The position numbers and the translations under genes were made by a program. A stretch of 64,000 nucleotides of DNA from Baylisascaris procyonis. Taxonomy: Eukaryota > Nematoda > Chromadorea > Rhabditida > Ascarididae. Positions 38,051 to 50,800 of the stretch are shown here, in pieces. How positions within the stretch are numbered: the first letter of the stretch is position 1; every line of letters begins with the position of its first letter. The stretch spans positions 930,001 through 994,000 of the forward strand of contig JAZARR010000296.1 of NCBI GenBank assembly GCA_037389465.1. The letters run 5' to 3'. The notes beneath the pieces were generated by a model. The model did no database searches. It saw only the letters and a list, made by a program, of their open reading frames with translations, and had not been told where the DNA came from.

Positions 38051-40428
38051 ATGGGAGCTGAAATGAAGAAATTGAATATACGAAAAAGTGCACGTAATAA
38101 GAAACGTTATTGGCGAAAAGGAACAAGAATAGAGGATGTGGAGGAATTTTTACACAATGAACGAATCGATCAACAGCAAGGTGTGTTTTTTTATTTCAGT
38201 AGGATGGAACTTTTTTTAAACTCTTGAAAAATAGAGGCTTTATATCAACGGAGTACTGTTCGTGTGCATTTGTGTTCTGAGGGGGGAGGGGGTGGGGGGG
38301 GTGGGGGTGGGGGAGGGAGTGACCTCGTGTAATAGGTTTCAGTTTGGCCTATCAGATTCTATAAAAGTTTTAGCATACATGCATTTTGCAAGCGATAAGA
38401 TTGCACTTTCCATCTATTGCTTCTCGAAAAGCAATCTTTTTTTCGATGAAAGGTTTTAAGATTAATTAAAATATAAATATCCGTATTTTTTATCATCTAC
38501 TGATAAATTATAAAATTCGTTTGAAGTGGTGAGTAGAATGCAGAGGCACATAATTTACTCACTTCTCTGATGGGATTTTCATATAGTTTTGAATGTTGCT
38601 TTAACGTCGCTTACAACACTTGTGACGTTTCTTTTTAGTCACAGATGAAGGCCTTCCCCACATATACAGATGGGTAATGGACTATAGGTAACGTAGGTGA
38701 TGTGGGTAGGCAAAGGAGATGGAGTGCAAATTGAAAGAGGATTTTAAAGGTGGCAAAGAATAAAGGATTCACCAAGTTGCGCATTATGTAAGTGATCCGT
38801 TCTCTGCAAATATTAGTGCCTTCTAATGTATTATTTGACAAGGTGACCAGTAAAGTTGAGCTGATAAGAGTGAGAACTGCTTAATGATAAGGATATAGCT
38901 GCGAATAAAATAAGGCTGAAATCTTGTGATATGTGCTGATTCAAACCAAATAATGTGAGCACTGGGTGACATTATGGCCAATACTTAGCAACTTTCAATA
39001 CGCACGGATGGTATCGGTGAGGGGTGTACTCTGCGATGGGAATAATGCTTGTGGGTGGTTATGAGTTTTCGCTGATTATTTCAGAGAATTTTACAAAAAC
39101 AAAATATGCAAATTTTAAAATATGCAGAAAAAATTTTTTTTTTGAAACGAAAGGAAATGGGGCATTTCTTGAGTAGATTTTAGTGCCTCTATCTTAATAA
39201 TATGAATTATTTGATTTAATCAATTAAAAAAAAAAAAAATTATTCCAGGTGGTATATTAAGGGATCGAATCGATAGTGAATTATTCACAATTGATCGTGC
39301 TCCACAATCGCCTTCAAAAAAGTTAACACGTAAGCAAATTGCTGCACTCAACAAGCGGAATATGCTACAAAAGTTGGTATTCGTTGTTTTCATCTCGTAT
39401 AAATCCATTATTATCATAGAAGTGGGTTTCTTATAAACTTTAATACGCCTAGCATAGTAGAAAGAATATCTGAAACTTTGAAGTTCAATAAACTCATTGG
39501 TGATACACCAAGTTTTAGGCATATTATTGCTGAATTTGATTACCCATTCAAGAATCCCCAAATGTTGGCTATTATATATTCTAGGTGATGTAAGCATCCT
39601 GGTTTGTGATTGATGACGTCATTTCCGGTTAATTACTATCTCTATGGTTATACTTAATAACAAATTGTTGTTATGTTAATTTTCAGGCGGAAAGATCAGT
39701 GATTTATTGATCGGAGTTCATTTAAAGATCGAGCTATGCCGACCATTTTGAATGTTTTTATTTTAGGATTGACGATGATGAAAAAGATATAAAGCCGTCG
39801 AAAAATACGCTAAAGAAAATGTTTCCAAAGAAAAAGAGGCTTGCAGCAGCAACACCAAGACGAGAACCCATCTTGATGGCGCCTGCGGGCAGAATAGCCT
39901 ACGATCTTTGGGGTGATGGTGAGTCTCGATTTATATTTATTTGTTTATTTGTCTGTTTATTTATTCATTTATTTGTTTGTTTATTTATTTATTTATTCAC
40001 TTGTTAATCTGTTTATTTTTTCAATAGCTCGTAATGAAAAAGCATTCAGAAGTATGTAAACACGGAAACTGCGTAAAGGATTATTCGTGGTACAACGTTT
40101 TTCGTGACTGTAGCTAACACCTACGTTGATTATAGGGATGGGCAAATTAAAATATGACAATGGAACATTGAGAAATTTGCATATTATTTTATAACAAACA
40201 TCAAGTCACGTTTGAATCTATGATATTCTAGTGGTTGCAGGTTAAGGATTTTTTAAACCAAGCAATGTAATTTTGCTGATATGAATAACAGTGAACTTCA
40301 CAAAGAATTATATGGGTAGAATCTTTCTGTACCATCTCTAACAAAGAATAAAAGTCAGCTGGGAGACTATAAAGGATGCACTATTCCAGAATGGGTAGCA
40401 AGTAATGAAGGGTTTTTAGCAATGTTTG

Positions 40429-40484
<56 letters not shown>

Positions 40485-43400
40485 TGTAAAGCGTGGAGAA
40501 TGCAGTGTGCAGTCTGCTTATCAACAAAACGATAGAACGCTACAAAATTCATGATCACCTAGAATATAAAGTAGACGAATACAGTGTTTAGAAGTAGAAA
40601 CCTGACCTCCTAGACTGAGAAAGCATTCATGAACCCTCTCATTGGGGAAACACACTTCATTCTGAACAGAGAAAGGTAACACTCACTGATACTTTGCATG
40701 TTAATTTTTTTCATGCAATGACCTCCATGCATTGGAAAGTGACCTTATGCCTTATTTTATTTCCCTTCCTACCTTCTTTTTTTTCAGTGGTTTTTGTGTG
40801 CTTTTGATATTCTGCCGCATGTCGAACACTGTCATATAGTTGAGGAAGGTGGCTGGAGAGGGGGGGGAGGGGGTAAGCTAATAACTTCATCAATGGAATT
40901 TTTCTTTACTAAACGGCATGAATTCTTTTTCATTTCAAAGCGCAAAATGTTAGAGTTAAGTGATAGCTGTGTGAATATATTGCTTCCTTTGTAGATAAAA
41001 GCAAAGAGACGTCAGTAGAGCATGCACTCATCGAGGATCACTATTTGAGATCTACAAAACGCAAGAAGCCGAGAGAGCCACCTACCCTGAAGCATATACC
41101 AAGTCTTTTGCCATCCGTTGAAATAGCTGAACCCGGAGCATCATACAATCCCACCATTTCCACATATCAGGTTACTTCCCATTTCTGTCAGAAAACTTAG
41201 CCCATTCGTTTCATCGAGATTTTTTCCTCAAAAATTCTGTACTTGGCGCGTTTTCCCGTTTTTTTTTTGTTTTAATGTTTGAATGGAACGAAATTTTAAA
41301 TGTGAGAGGGAAATGGTGTTTGCATAAGTTCAGTTTTATTTAGAAATTTAAGTGCCTTTATAGGAGGGAACTGCTTCATGTGGGATTCGGATGCAAATAT
41401 CCTTATGATACCTAAAGGTCAAATATCATTGGGAAATAACAACTTTTAATTTTTTATTTTTCTCCATTTTTCCTGAATTTTTTACAATTTCTTCACGGAT
41501 TTCATACAACTATATTTGGTTTTTTTTTCTTTTGTAAAGAATTCGTCATATTTCTATCATTTTAAAATTTGGCTTTCATCTCATATTTTCTTTTTTTTTC
41601 TACGTATTTTGGAATGGTTTTTTTAAAGTACCGTATGGTAAATAAATTTCAACCACAGTGTATTTTTCGAGAAGAAGATGGATATTGGTTTATTTAATTT
41701 GCAGATTAGGTGTACATAAGTTTCCACTCCGAACACTTTTTTATCGATATTTTTAATTCATTTATTTTTATTCGATATTTGCAGGAATATGTTAATGAAA
41801 TAGCGAAAGAGGAAGTCGAAGTGAAAGAGGAAGAAGAAAAATTACAAAAAGCACTCTCTTTGGCACCTGGTGAAACATATGTCTCAGAGGTTATTAATTC
41901 TTTGCTTTATTGCATAGCTATTATGAAGTGTTTACATATTAGAGTTGTAAAATAAGTTGCGATAGAATTGATATTATATTTCGGTGTTATTTTTATGCTT
42001 TCTGTTTATGATATCGGCAGGTCTCCTTTGATAGTTGGTCATATTTAGCTTTGATATTAAGCTGCAAGATGCAATAGACCGGATAAGCTGAGTCTGATCC
42101 TTAAATTCTTGGATTATATAGGGAGGTTAATCAGCATTCTGAATATGAGTATTAAGGTTGTTAAAGTTTTTTGATTGTGCGTACTTCAAAAGCTGTTATC
42201 CTGGTCATCACCATCAAGACGCACATGATTCTAGTTGATAGTTTTAAGTGGTACTTGGAAATTAAAGAATTATAAATAAGTTCTATAAATAACTACTGGT
42301 CGTAATTTAAGACCAAAAGTTGGGATTTTCAAGTGAATTGCTAAATGATTACAAAATGGTACCATTGAAACTGATATAGGGAGAGGAGGATTCTGCTCAA
42401 CGAAATTTCATTTCCTTGGCGTTGGAGTGATCAGTGGGCATATTAGGAATTAATAGGCGTAAATATGTTTCAGTCGGATATAGTCGCAGAGGAAAGTGAA
42501 GGACTTTTCAATGAGACGGCGACCGCCGATCTAGTCGATCTAGAAGAGAATCCAGCAGGTTGTTTATTTGCTGTTGTCAACAGATTGCATTCTACTTTTG
42601 TTCGCTAAACAGTAGTGGGGAAATGCCTTCCTCCTAATTAATTTCGCACTTATGAATATTAATATCGTTGCAGAGATTTATTGGAGAGGATTTTCATATT
42701 ATCACATGAAATGATCGTTTTTTTTTTCCTTTCATTCCTGCATAGTTAATAGGTTTTATTCCCATGGCTATTAGTCTTGCTTTGAAACATTACTAAACAT
42801 TCTTGGAAGAAAGGGAAGAGAGTAGGAAAAATTTGCGTAGATAATAAAATAAATAAATAAATGTGACAACTGCTTATAATTGGAAGGTTATTCGGTAGGT
42901 AGTCGTTATTAAATATGGCCAGTATTTAAGAAATCGTTTTTTAGATATACCATCAGACGAGCAAAATAAGAATTTAATCGCAAAGAAACAAAAGACTCGC
43001 AAAATGCGACGTTTAGAGATGCTTGAAAAGAAGAAGAAACTGATTGAGAAAGCGGAAAAAGAGACGAAACGTGCCGAGCAACTTGTTTTTACGTAAGTTC
43101 AATGTTGCATTTCTTCACATTTTATTCTCTATGTATTATTTGTATCGTTTGACTATTTTTTAGGATTCCCATATGTGTATTTATACGTTCAATTATTGCT
43201 ATGGTTTTTGGGGACAACAATTTTATATATGCGGAGCTTTATAAAGTTTATTAAAGGTGGAGAAATTAAAAGATCTATTTTGGCTATTGAAGTCTTTGCT
43301 ATTGTTTGAGAGCATCGTTTTATCAGCTTTTTTTATGAAAGTTGAATTTTATTGAAAATTGATTTAGGATCTAAAAAAGAGAAGGAGTAAGGAGGGGAAG

Positions 43401-45051
43401 GCAGTAAGAGGGTGGGTTGGGGAGAAAGAGGGATGAATCTGCTTGGAATAGAATAATGTTGGGCATCACAAATGTTCCCTAAGGTATTACAAGCAGTGGA
43501 AAAACGATGTAATTTGGGTAACTCGAAGGACTTTCAAATATTTCCAAAATATTTCCACTGCTAATATCAATATTTTCTTGTAATAAATTACAATTTGCAG
43601 AGTTAAAAAACTCAACAAAGAGATCTCGAAAGAATTGGCGGATAGTGAGAAAAAAATGAAACTACGACGTAAACGAAAGGTCCTCTTTATTGCGGGTTAT
43701 TTCTACTTTAAAAAAAAAATCAATTTGTATATACCTATCAGCTGCATTGTTTTTGAATTCTGTGGCCAAATATATACTTATCAGTCTGCAACTACTACGA
43801 ACCAAATAGTTGTTAAATTGCGATGTTGATCTAGAACCTGCCTGGACTTGATAGCCGGGGGAGGGGGAGGGAGGGATGAGGTGGATATAGAATGAAATTT
43901 TTTATTTTTTCGATGAATCACAAGGTGTCTTCAGTCAAAGTTGTTAGAATTTTTCGGAATTGAGATGTTTTATAATTGAGCATGAAAAGTCAATAAGGAT
44001 TTTATTCTTTTGTGGTCAGTGAATTGGTGACAATTCGACGCTTGGTTTGATTTTTGTAAAACTGAAATCTAATAAAAAATGGAAAGCATTGCCCAACACG
44101 CCATCTTTGTTTGATTGGTTCGTTTCTCACATGATTGTTGTTGAATTGCTTATGTATCTTTTGCACTAAAATATATGTTTCAGTCAACGAAACGTTTGCT
44201 GGGTACACAACGTCTTGGCCGTGGTAAATTCATACCACAAGAACGCCCATTTTTGCTTACTGAAGAGCTGTCTGGTTCACTTCGACAATTAAAACCTCAG
44301 GTACTCTTTCATTATGCGTTTCTCATTTGCTATTGGCTTAGATTTTTTAGTAGAATATTATCTTCACACTAATATTGCAAGTGTAATTTCAGTCAAATTG
44401 GTGTTCTACTTATGAATGGTGAGGAAATGAACCTTTAGTATTTCTATGAAAATTACGTATGCAAATTTTATTGGTAATTAACGGAATGCAAACTGCAAAT
44501 AAATTTTTGGTGCAAGATGCAGAATCAGTCAAGTATCAGTAACCATGTAGCGGGGTTTTTTCTTGTTGTTGTTTTAACGTTTTCTTACGGAATTACGTTA
44601 TGGTGACGTCATCTTGTCACATATGTACAGGGTTTATAGCTAAAAATTTTCCACTTCGTTGAAGTTATAGTCCGATTTTGAAGTTAGATTCAGCTGCTAT
44701 TAATGAAAAAAGTTTTGAATTTTTATGCGGTCATGAGGGTGATTTAATTAAGTTTGCACTAGAGAGCCCAAAAATGCAATTGCTTCTCCCATGTGTTTCA
44801 TTATTCGCAAGTCATCGCTGTTTGAATTTTATGATTTTATAAAAATAATTTAAATAAGAAAACATAATGAATGATTGATCACTCTTCAGGGAGATGTGAT
44901 AGCCGATCGTTTGAAGAGTCTACAAAAACGTAATATGATATCAATTCCTGGAGAGGGACGAATACGTTCGAAACTTAAAAAGAAATTAAGAGTGAAAATT
45001 TCGGAGAGAAGATCATATAAAGAAGTTACAATCGGTAGTCGTGTCATATGA
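38051..45051 (+). CDS. NOP53: NOP53 (GLTSCR2/PICT1) pre-60S ribosome biogenesis factor
   Basis: Nucleolar protein that acts in late 60S subunit assembly and recruits the Mtr4/exosome to process ITS2. Exons: 38051-38180, 39249-39376, 39767-39918, 40995-41170, 41785-41889, 42474-42558, 42945-43092, 43601-43679, 44184-44300, 44890-45051 (TGA 45049-45051). About 427 codons, close to the family's usual 450-480. Visible motifs: an ARNKKRYWRKG block near residue 15, matching RNKKRGWRR of human NOP53; the Mtr4-binding arch-interaction motif LFTID (residues 55-59; consensus LFx-hydrophobic-D); AYDLWGD; EPGASYNP; Lys/Glu-rich coiled segments; and the conserved end LTEELSGSLRQLKP, then RLKSLQKRNMI. All junctions agree in phase except 39376 to 39767, where phase 0 meets phase 2; a short exon or another donor is missing there. 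The start is the first ATG, 2 nt after a TTTCAG. Confidence 0.93.
40430..40481. repeat. (AT)n microsatellite in a NOP53 intron
   Basis: About 24 AT units in the intron 39919-40994. Confidence 0.97.
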
Positions 45052-46945
45052 ATTTGAAATGTTGATAATTTTTTTTATATTATTTTATTGTTAATATTAA
45101 AGATTTATTCTTTTTTTTGCCCTATTGTTGGCAGTTAATGCGGATTATAAAATCATTCTACTGGTATGCGTATGTCCCTGTCAGACTATCCATCTCTCTG
45201 TTTGTAATCCTTCCAGGTCAAGATTAGTAAGAGTTACGATTAAATAAGGGCTTGAAAAGGTTCTGAATTACACCTCGATCTGATCAAGTAGTCAATGGAT
45301 CGGTTCAGAGTGTTCATTCGTTTGGGATGATTACTGACGAGTATAACAACTTCGTCGTAAAATTATTCAAATTGGTGAAATACACACCACTGCATCACAG
45401 GAAAGCATTTTAAATAGCCGCACTACTTTACGGCTTACTATTTTTGGCATAAAATATTTAATATTGACGTTATCCATATCGGATGGACAATTGCGAATCG
45501 CCGAGATTTTCATTTTAATTAGACATTTAGATGTTCATATTTTGAGAGCAGTTTGAGCTATCAAATCGAATGCTCACATATAAAATTATGGAAAAATGTT
45601 ATGCTTTGAGAGGTGATAGTCAAAGCCGAAAGTGTCACATCTCTTTTATTTTATGAACGCAATCTTGCGAATTTTATAAAGTTTCATCGGGATAGTGTAT
45701 GAGTGAATTCTGCAACAAATGAGCTGATGGCAATACGCGTAGATCATTTTTATGCCTGCAGCAGAAGCGGATTACGACGAAGGCACACACGTGTGCGCAT
45801 GTGTTTTTCTGTCTGATTATCTATACAGTGATTACAACTCGCGAAGCAATATTCGGTCGCATAAAATTTCATGAATATGTATGTTCACTCACAGATGGTT
45901 ATGTGGTTTATGTATTTGCATAATATACAAAAGCAACGATCATGTCGCACCGTTTGTTGATGCAAGTTTAGTTCTCTGATTGTAGTTTCGAGAGGGGTCG
46001 TTTCAACGGTAAGATCATCGAAATCATCGATAGTATTTTCGTTATGTGCTTTATATACGACGGCCTTAGTATAAGATTGTCACAAAAGTAGGTAGGTGAT
46101 TATCACCAAATAGAAAAATGTTTTGATGTTTCACCCTAAACGTGTCATGCCTATTTCTTTTGCACCTTCAATAACTCTATTCTCCCTGCTTTTGTATACA
46201 TTTCGCATCTGAAATGAAGTACAATAAGCACCGTTCGCTGAACCTTTTATGTGTATTGATTGCTATTACGAAATCTCGTCGACTTCTATCGGCTAAATCT
46301 CCTCGACCTACGCATTCTTGATGATCACCTTTTAAATGCCGTTCGGAATATCGTCAACGATCTATGGCGCAGTTTCTCATTATCCGCTGTTCTACGTCTT
46401 TATTGATTAGGTGAATCGACGGAGAGTTGAGAGCTTCGAAGTTTTTGACAAAGTTTATCATCGCACTCCTTAGTAAACGTCTATCACTGAAACTGGTTGA
46501 TAGAACGTTTACGGCTTTTTGACATACTGGGTTGACATCTTATGGATTTAAATTATAATGAGAATGACGTCATTGTTAACAAGTTATGCACTGCGGATAG
46601 AGTGCTGCAATAGATGTACTTCAAAACAAGGGTTGACCACTCATTCGATCTATCGCTTTTTTGCATTTAGCATACTCAGTGGTGTGCTAAACGGTTAATG
46701 CTAGCCATGGTTGATGTAGATGGCAGCTAAGTGAATGATATAACTCATACCGGAAGGATTGAAACTTGAAGAAGCGAGAATGGGACCGGAGCTGCAAAAA
46801 CTTCGGAATCACAGGGATTTGAAATCAGACTTTGAAAGCACTCTGGCCACTTCATAGTCTTCAGTTGCCACTCTTTCAAGATCGTAGATGCATAGAAAGG
46901 CTAATAGTGCGCTTAACAGCGCTTAATAGTAAAGCACGTTTTCAG
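45052..46945. other. Intergenic stretch between NOP53 and the Ser/Arg-rich gene
   Basis: About 1.9 kb with no recognisable coding sequence. It holds one TGACGTCA (46565-46572) and no AATAAA close to the NOP53 stop; an AATATTAAAG variant lies near 45092. The genes on either side run in the same direction, so the stretch may be a long intercistronic region or an ordinary promoter. Confidence 0.5.
46936..46945 (+). promoter_or_regulatory. Likely trans-splice acceptor of the Ser/Arg-rich gene
   Basis: CACGTTTTCAG ends immediately before the ATG at 46946. No donor was recognised nearby upstream. A 0-nt leader behind TTTTCAG is typical of spliced-leader addition in nematodes. Confidence 0.5.
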
Positions 46946-47734
46946 ATGCAACCCCCATATTCTGACAATAACAATACTGGACACGAGACTCGTACTCGTA
47001 GTGGGACCCGTTCAGGCCGTAGAAGTCGCTCTTTGGGGCCACCAACGGGTGGACGTGAGGTCGAACTACCCTATTCATTTGTTTATAAAATTAGCTGTGC
47101 AATATGAAAACACATGTGCAATATCTTCACCTCACTGGTGAAACTCTTATAAAATTCATGATTCTCAAAATGGATCCATACTCGATATGGTAATGGAAAT
47201 GTAGAAGAGGACCCTTTGGTAGAGATATTTGCATTTTATGCTGCTTCTTTCCGGTTTTGTCGATTTTTCGTAGTTTCAGTGAAGAAAGTTTGGTTTATAT
47301 TCAGAGTTGGAGCTTACAAAAATTAGTAGCCAGACATAACTTGAGTGGATCTACAAATAGGTCATTAATATGTGCATATTGTCTATGCACCTCTAGCTTC
47401 GTATGGCTGTTGTACTGTTCTTAAATGTTAAGTTTAGCTTTCGTAAAAATCAGAAAAAAACTATTCTTAAAACGTTAGCATTAATGATTTTAAACGAAGG
47501 TAATGCAAGCTTTCGGTTTATTCACTGTTGGTTGATTTTCGCGGCGTCGGGTGGCTTTAATGATATAGGCTGCAATTATAACTAGAAATTTGAGAACTAA
47601 ATTTGAGCTTTATCTTACGGCTACTAAACGGATGAATATGCCTGCACACGAATCCAGACACTTGACTTTAAAAAATGCAACGATTCAGGTGTCATATATA
47701 TTCAGGTGTCAAAATATGCAAAAAAGTGCAAAAA

Positions 47735-47805
<71 letters not shown>

Positions 47806-50800
47806 GACTTAAGACATCATGCGAAATAAAACTCTCAGTTCCATCGAAAATTAGTACCATTCGTATTTTCGAAAATAATGTATAGTGTGTGGTGTGGGCC
47901 ACTAGGACGTTTGATTCATGTGGGTGTCGTCTCAACGAGCCATTACTTTACACATTCGATGTGTATCGTGGAAAACAAGTCATCCATACATCCCTCGATT
48001 GGTTATTACTGCTGAAATTAGCTATGAATTCATATTAGTTAGAAAATTCGCTTAAAATATGTAGTCGAAGTAAGATCGTATACAGTAATAGGCAATGAAG
48101 CTTAGTAGGCATACAGTAAGCTTAGTAGATTTTGAACTCTTTGGCAAAGAAAGTTGGGCAACTGAATGCTAAGAGATGATGGTTACAGAAATGGTAGCAG
48201 CTACTCAAGACCTGAGGTGGGATTTTTGAAGCGATTATGACCACCAACCGTATATATCGAGCAATATTGTTGCATATTTGCAGGAAGCATTATCGGAATG
48301 GAGCAGCGATAGCACGTCGATATCAACTCCAAGCTCAACTTTATCAAGCTCCAGGAGTAGATCGGTACCAAGTCGTCGACCTGTTATCTATGACGTAAGT
48401 TTTATCAGTTTGTGCGCTCTTAAATGATAATATTTCCATAAATCGATCTCTAAATATAGGTCTATTCCAGCATTATTTGCATTTCTTGATCTTTATAAGG
48501 ATATATGCAGTGAGGAGCTGCAAACAGAAAAAAAAGTTTTTTTTAAATTTTATGACGTCATTGCCACTTCCGCAATGACGTCATAAGTTTAAGCGAAATT
48601 TCATTTCGTTAAGCAAATCGATCATTGATTACTGACGTATCCGTTTAGGTGATTTGAAACGATTCTTGGCTTTATATTCTATGCACGTATAGTATTTCAA
48701 GTTATCTAACCAAAGAGAAAACCATTTGATGTGAACACGATTTGCCTGTTGGTCAATTTGAAAAGTATTTTTCTATTCACTTTAAAGCTCTGAAAAAAAT
48801 CTATAAAATATTTTTCCTTGAAATATTTTATAAAAATTTTCTCCTTTTTTTCTTCTCTATAAAAAGTTTTCTAAAAATAGACTCCTTTCTAGAATTTTCC
48901 TTAAAAAAGGCGAAACATTTGCAGTTTTATTTTTTGCTCAAAATAATTTCTATCTATTTTCTATTTTATCGTAGCGTTTATACTTAGTAACTTTTGTTTG
49001 GCATCCGATGATTCACCTCATATTTACTTATCGTAAAAGCAATATGTGCATTGAGACGGCAAACAATTTGATTGCATTTCTTAGCAGCAATATAGGAGAT
49101 TCATGCAGCGAGATTCAAAGGGGTTGAGGATCGTTGATATGACGGAAGCATCACGACTCTACAGATTTACTTAATATCGCTTTATTATTAAAAAAAAAAA
49201 AAAACTGAAAATATTGCGTCACATATCTCATCATCAGCGATTCCATAAGGCTTCAATATAAATGAAAAGTGGTCGGCTGAAACGGATGAGGCGGGGTGGG
49301 TGTGGGGGGGGGGGGGAGGGGGTTAGTGGGAGGAGGAAGGAAATGAGGATTATTTAAGGATATAGACTTCTGCAGGATTAGCAACAATATGACGATGGAT
49401 GGACAGCTTTATTAATGATAAATAGATGCTTCTTTTGAGTGTATAGTTATGACATTCACGCTTCTAGGCAACCGAGATGTCATCTACGCATCCTGTATCA
49501 GGATCAAGATCACGTGAACGACATCGGAGACATTCATATCCAATGAGCACATTTAAAGTATATATTTTCGTCTAAGTAATATCATCCACTAAAATGTGAC
49601 TCAAATTCAAGCAGATCAAAAGACCAATTTGTATTACATCTGAGAGCATTAAGAGTTTTCACGAAATACTATGTGATTGTTGAAGTGGACATGAAAATAG
49701 TGTGTGATTTTCGGAGAGAACATAAGATGTAACCTATCGCAATTGCAGTCGAATGTATCTAGCATTGCAAGTTACAAATCGGATAGTGTTGGAACTAATT
49801 AACAAATAACGTTTTGTTTAGTCGTTTTAATTAGGTATGTGAGCTATAACGCTTTGCATTTGGTATATTAATTATCTGAATAAAGAGTTGGTGCATTGGT
49901 TGCTGTGTGTGTTCGGTTAAAGACTAGAAGATCACTGCAATTGCCTTAGGATTGACCAAAAGATCGGTACAAAAAGCGTGCATGAAGCTAATCCAGAAAA
50001 AAGCGATTATTTTAAGGTTTATTTAGTGCTTCTTCTAGCTTATCGTAGTATGTTGTTGAATTGTGTGATTTGTTTCTCACATTGGTGTTTGATATGCTCG
50101 AAGTGTTGAAATGATGCGTATTTATTCAAGGTAAAGGATATAAGGCTGAACCTTATGTCAATTGGTGTTTTGATAGAGTACTTGCTAATATTGAATGATA
50201 TTTCGGGAAGAAATAACAGAATGCTTATGATTGAATCTGAAATTTTTTTGAGTGAAAAAGAAATAAAAGATACTTTTTATGCATTAATGATACCATTATG
50301 AATAAAAAAATACATATTTATTATAAATTTTATCTTTTAGTTATTTTGTAAAGTTATTCCACAAATTGAATAAAACTAAAAATTTTTTTTCTGCTCATAA
50401 ATATGTAAAATATTTCTGCTCATAAATATAAATATGTTTATTTACAGATGAAATTCGATAGTGAACAAGGAAGTAGTGTTGAGAAGTGAGTTGGTCGAAT
50501 ATCTTTTAGCGTTACAATTTATTGTTTTTAATACAAATTGAGATTTATATGTAAAACATTTTTAAATTATTTATTTAAACAAAGAAAAAAATTTGATTAC
50601 GATGGTTAAGTTTTGGAATATTTTAAAACACTGGGAAAATCGGTGGCATTTAAGCGGAAGAATGACTGATCAAAGGATCGATTAGTCTGATCGATCGAAG
50701 CACTCCTTCGAGCGGCAATCTATGTATATGTTCGAGAGATAAGAGTAAAACAGCAACGATAATTGATTCATAGTATTGCCTCTGCATAATTATTTTCTCC

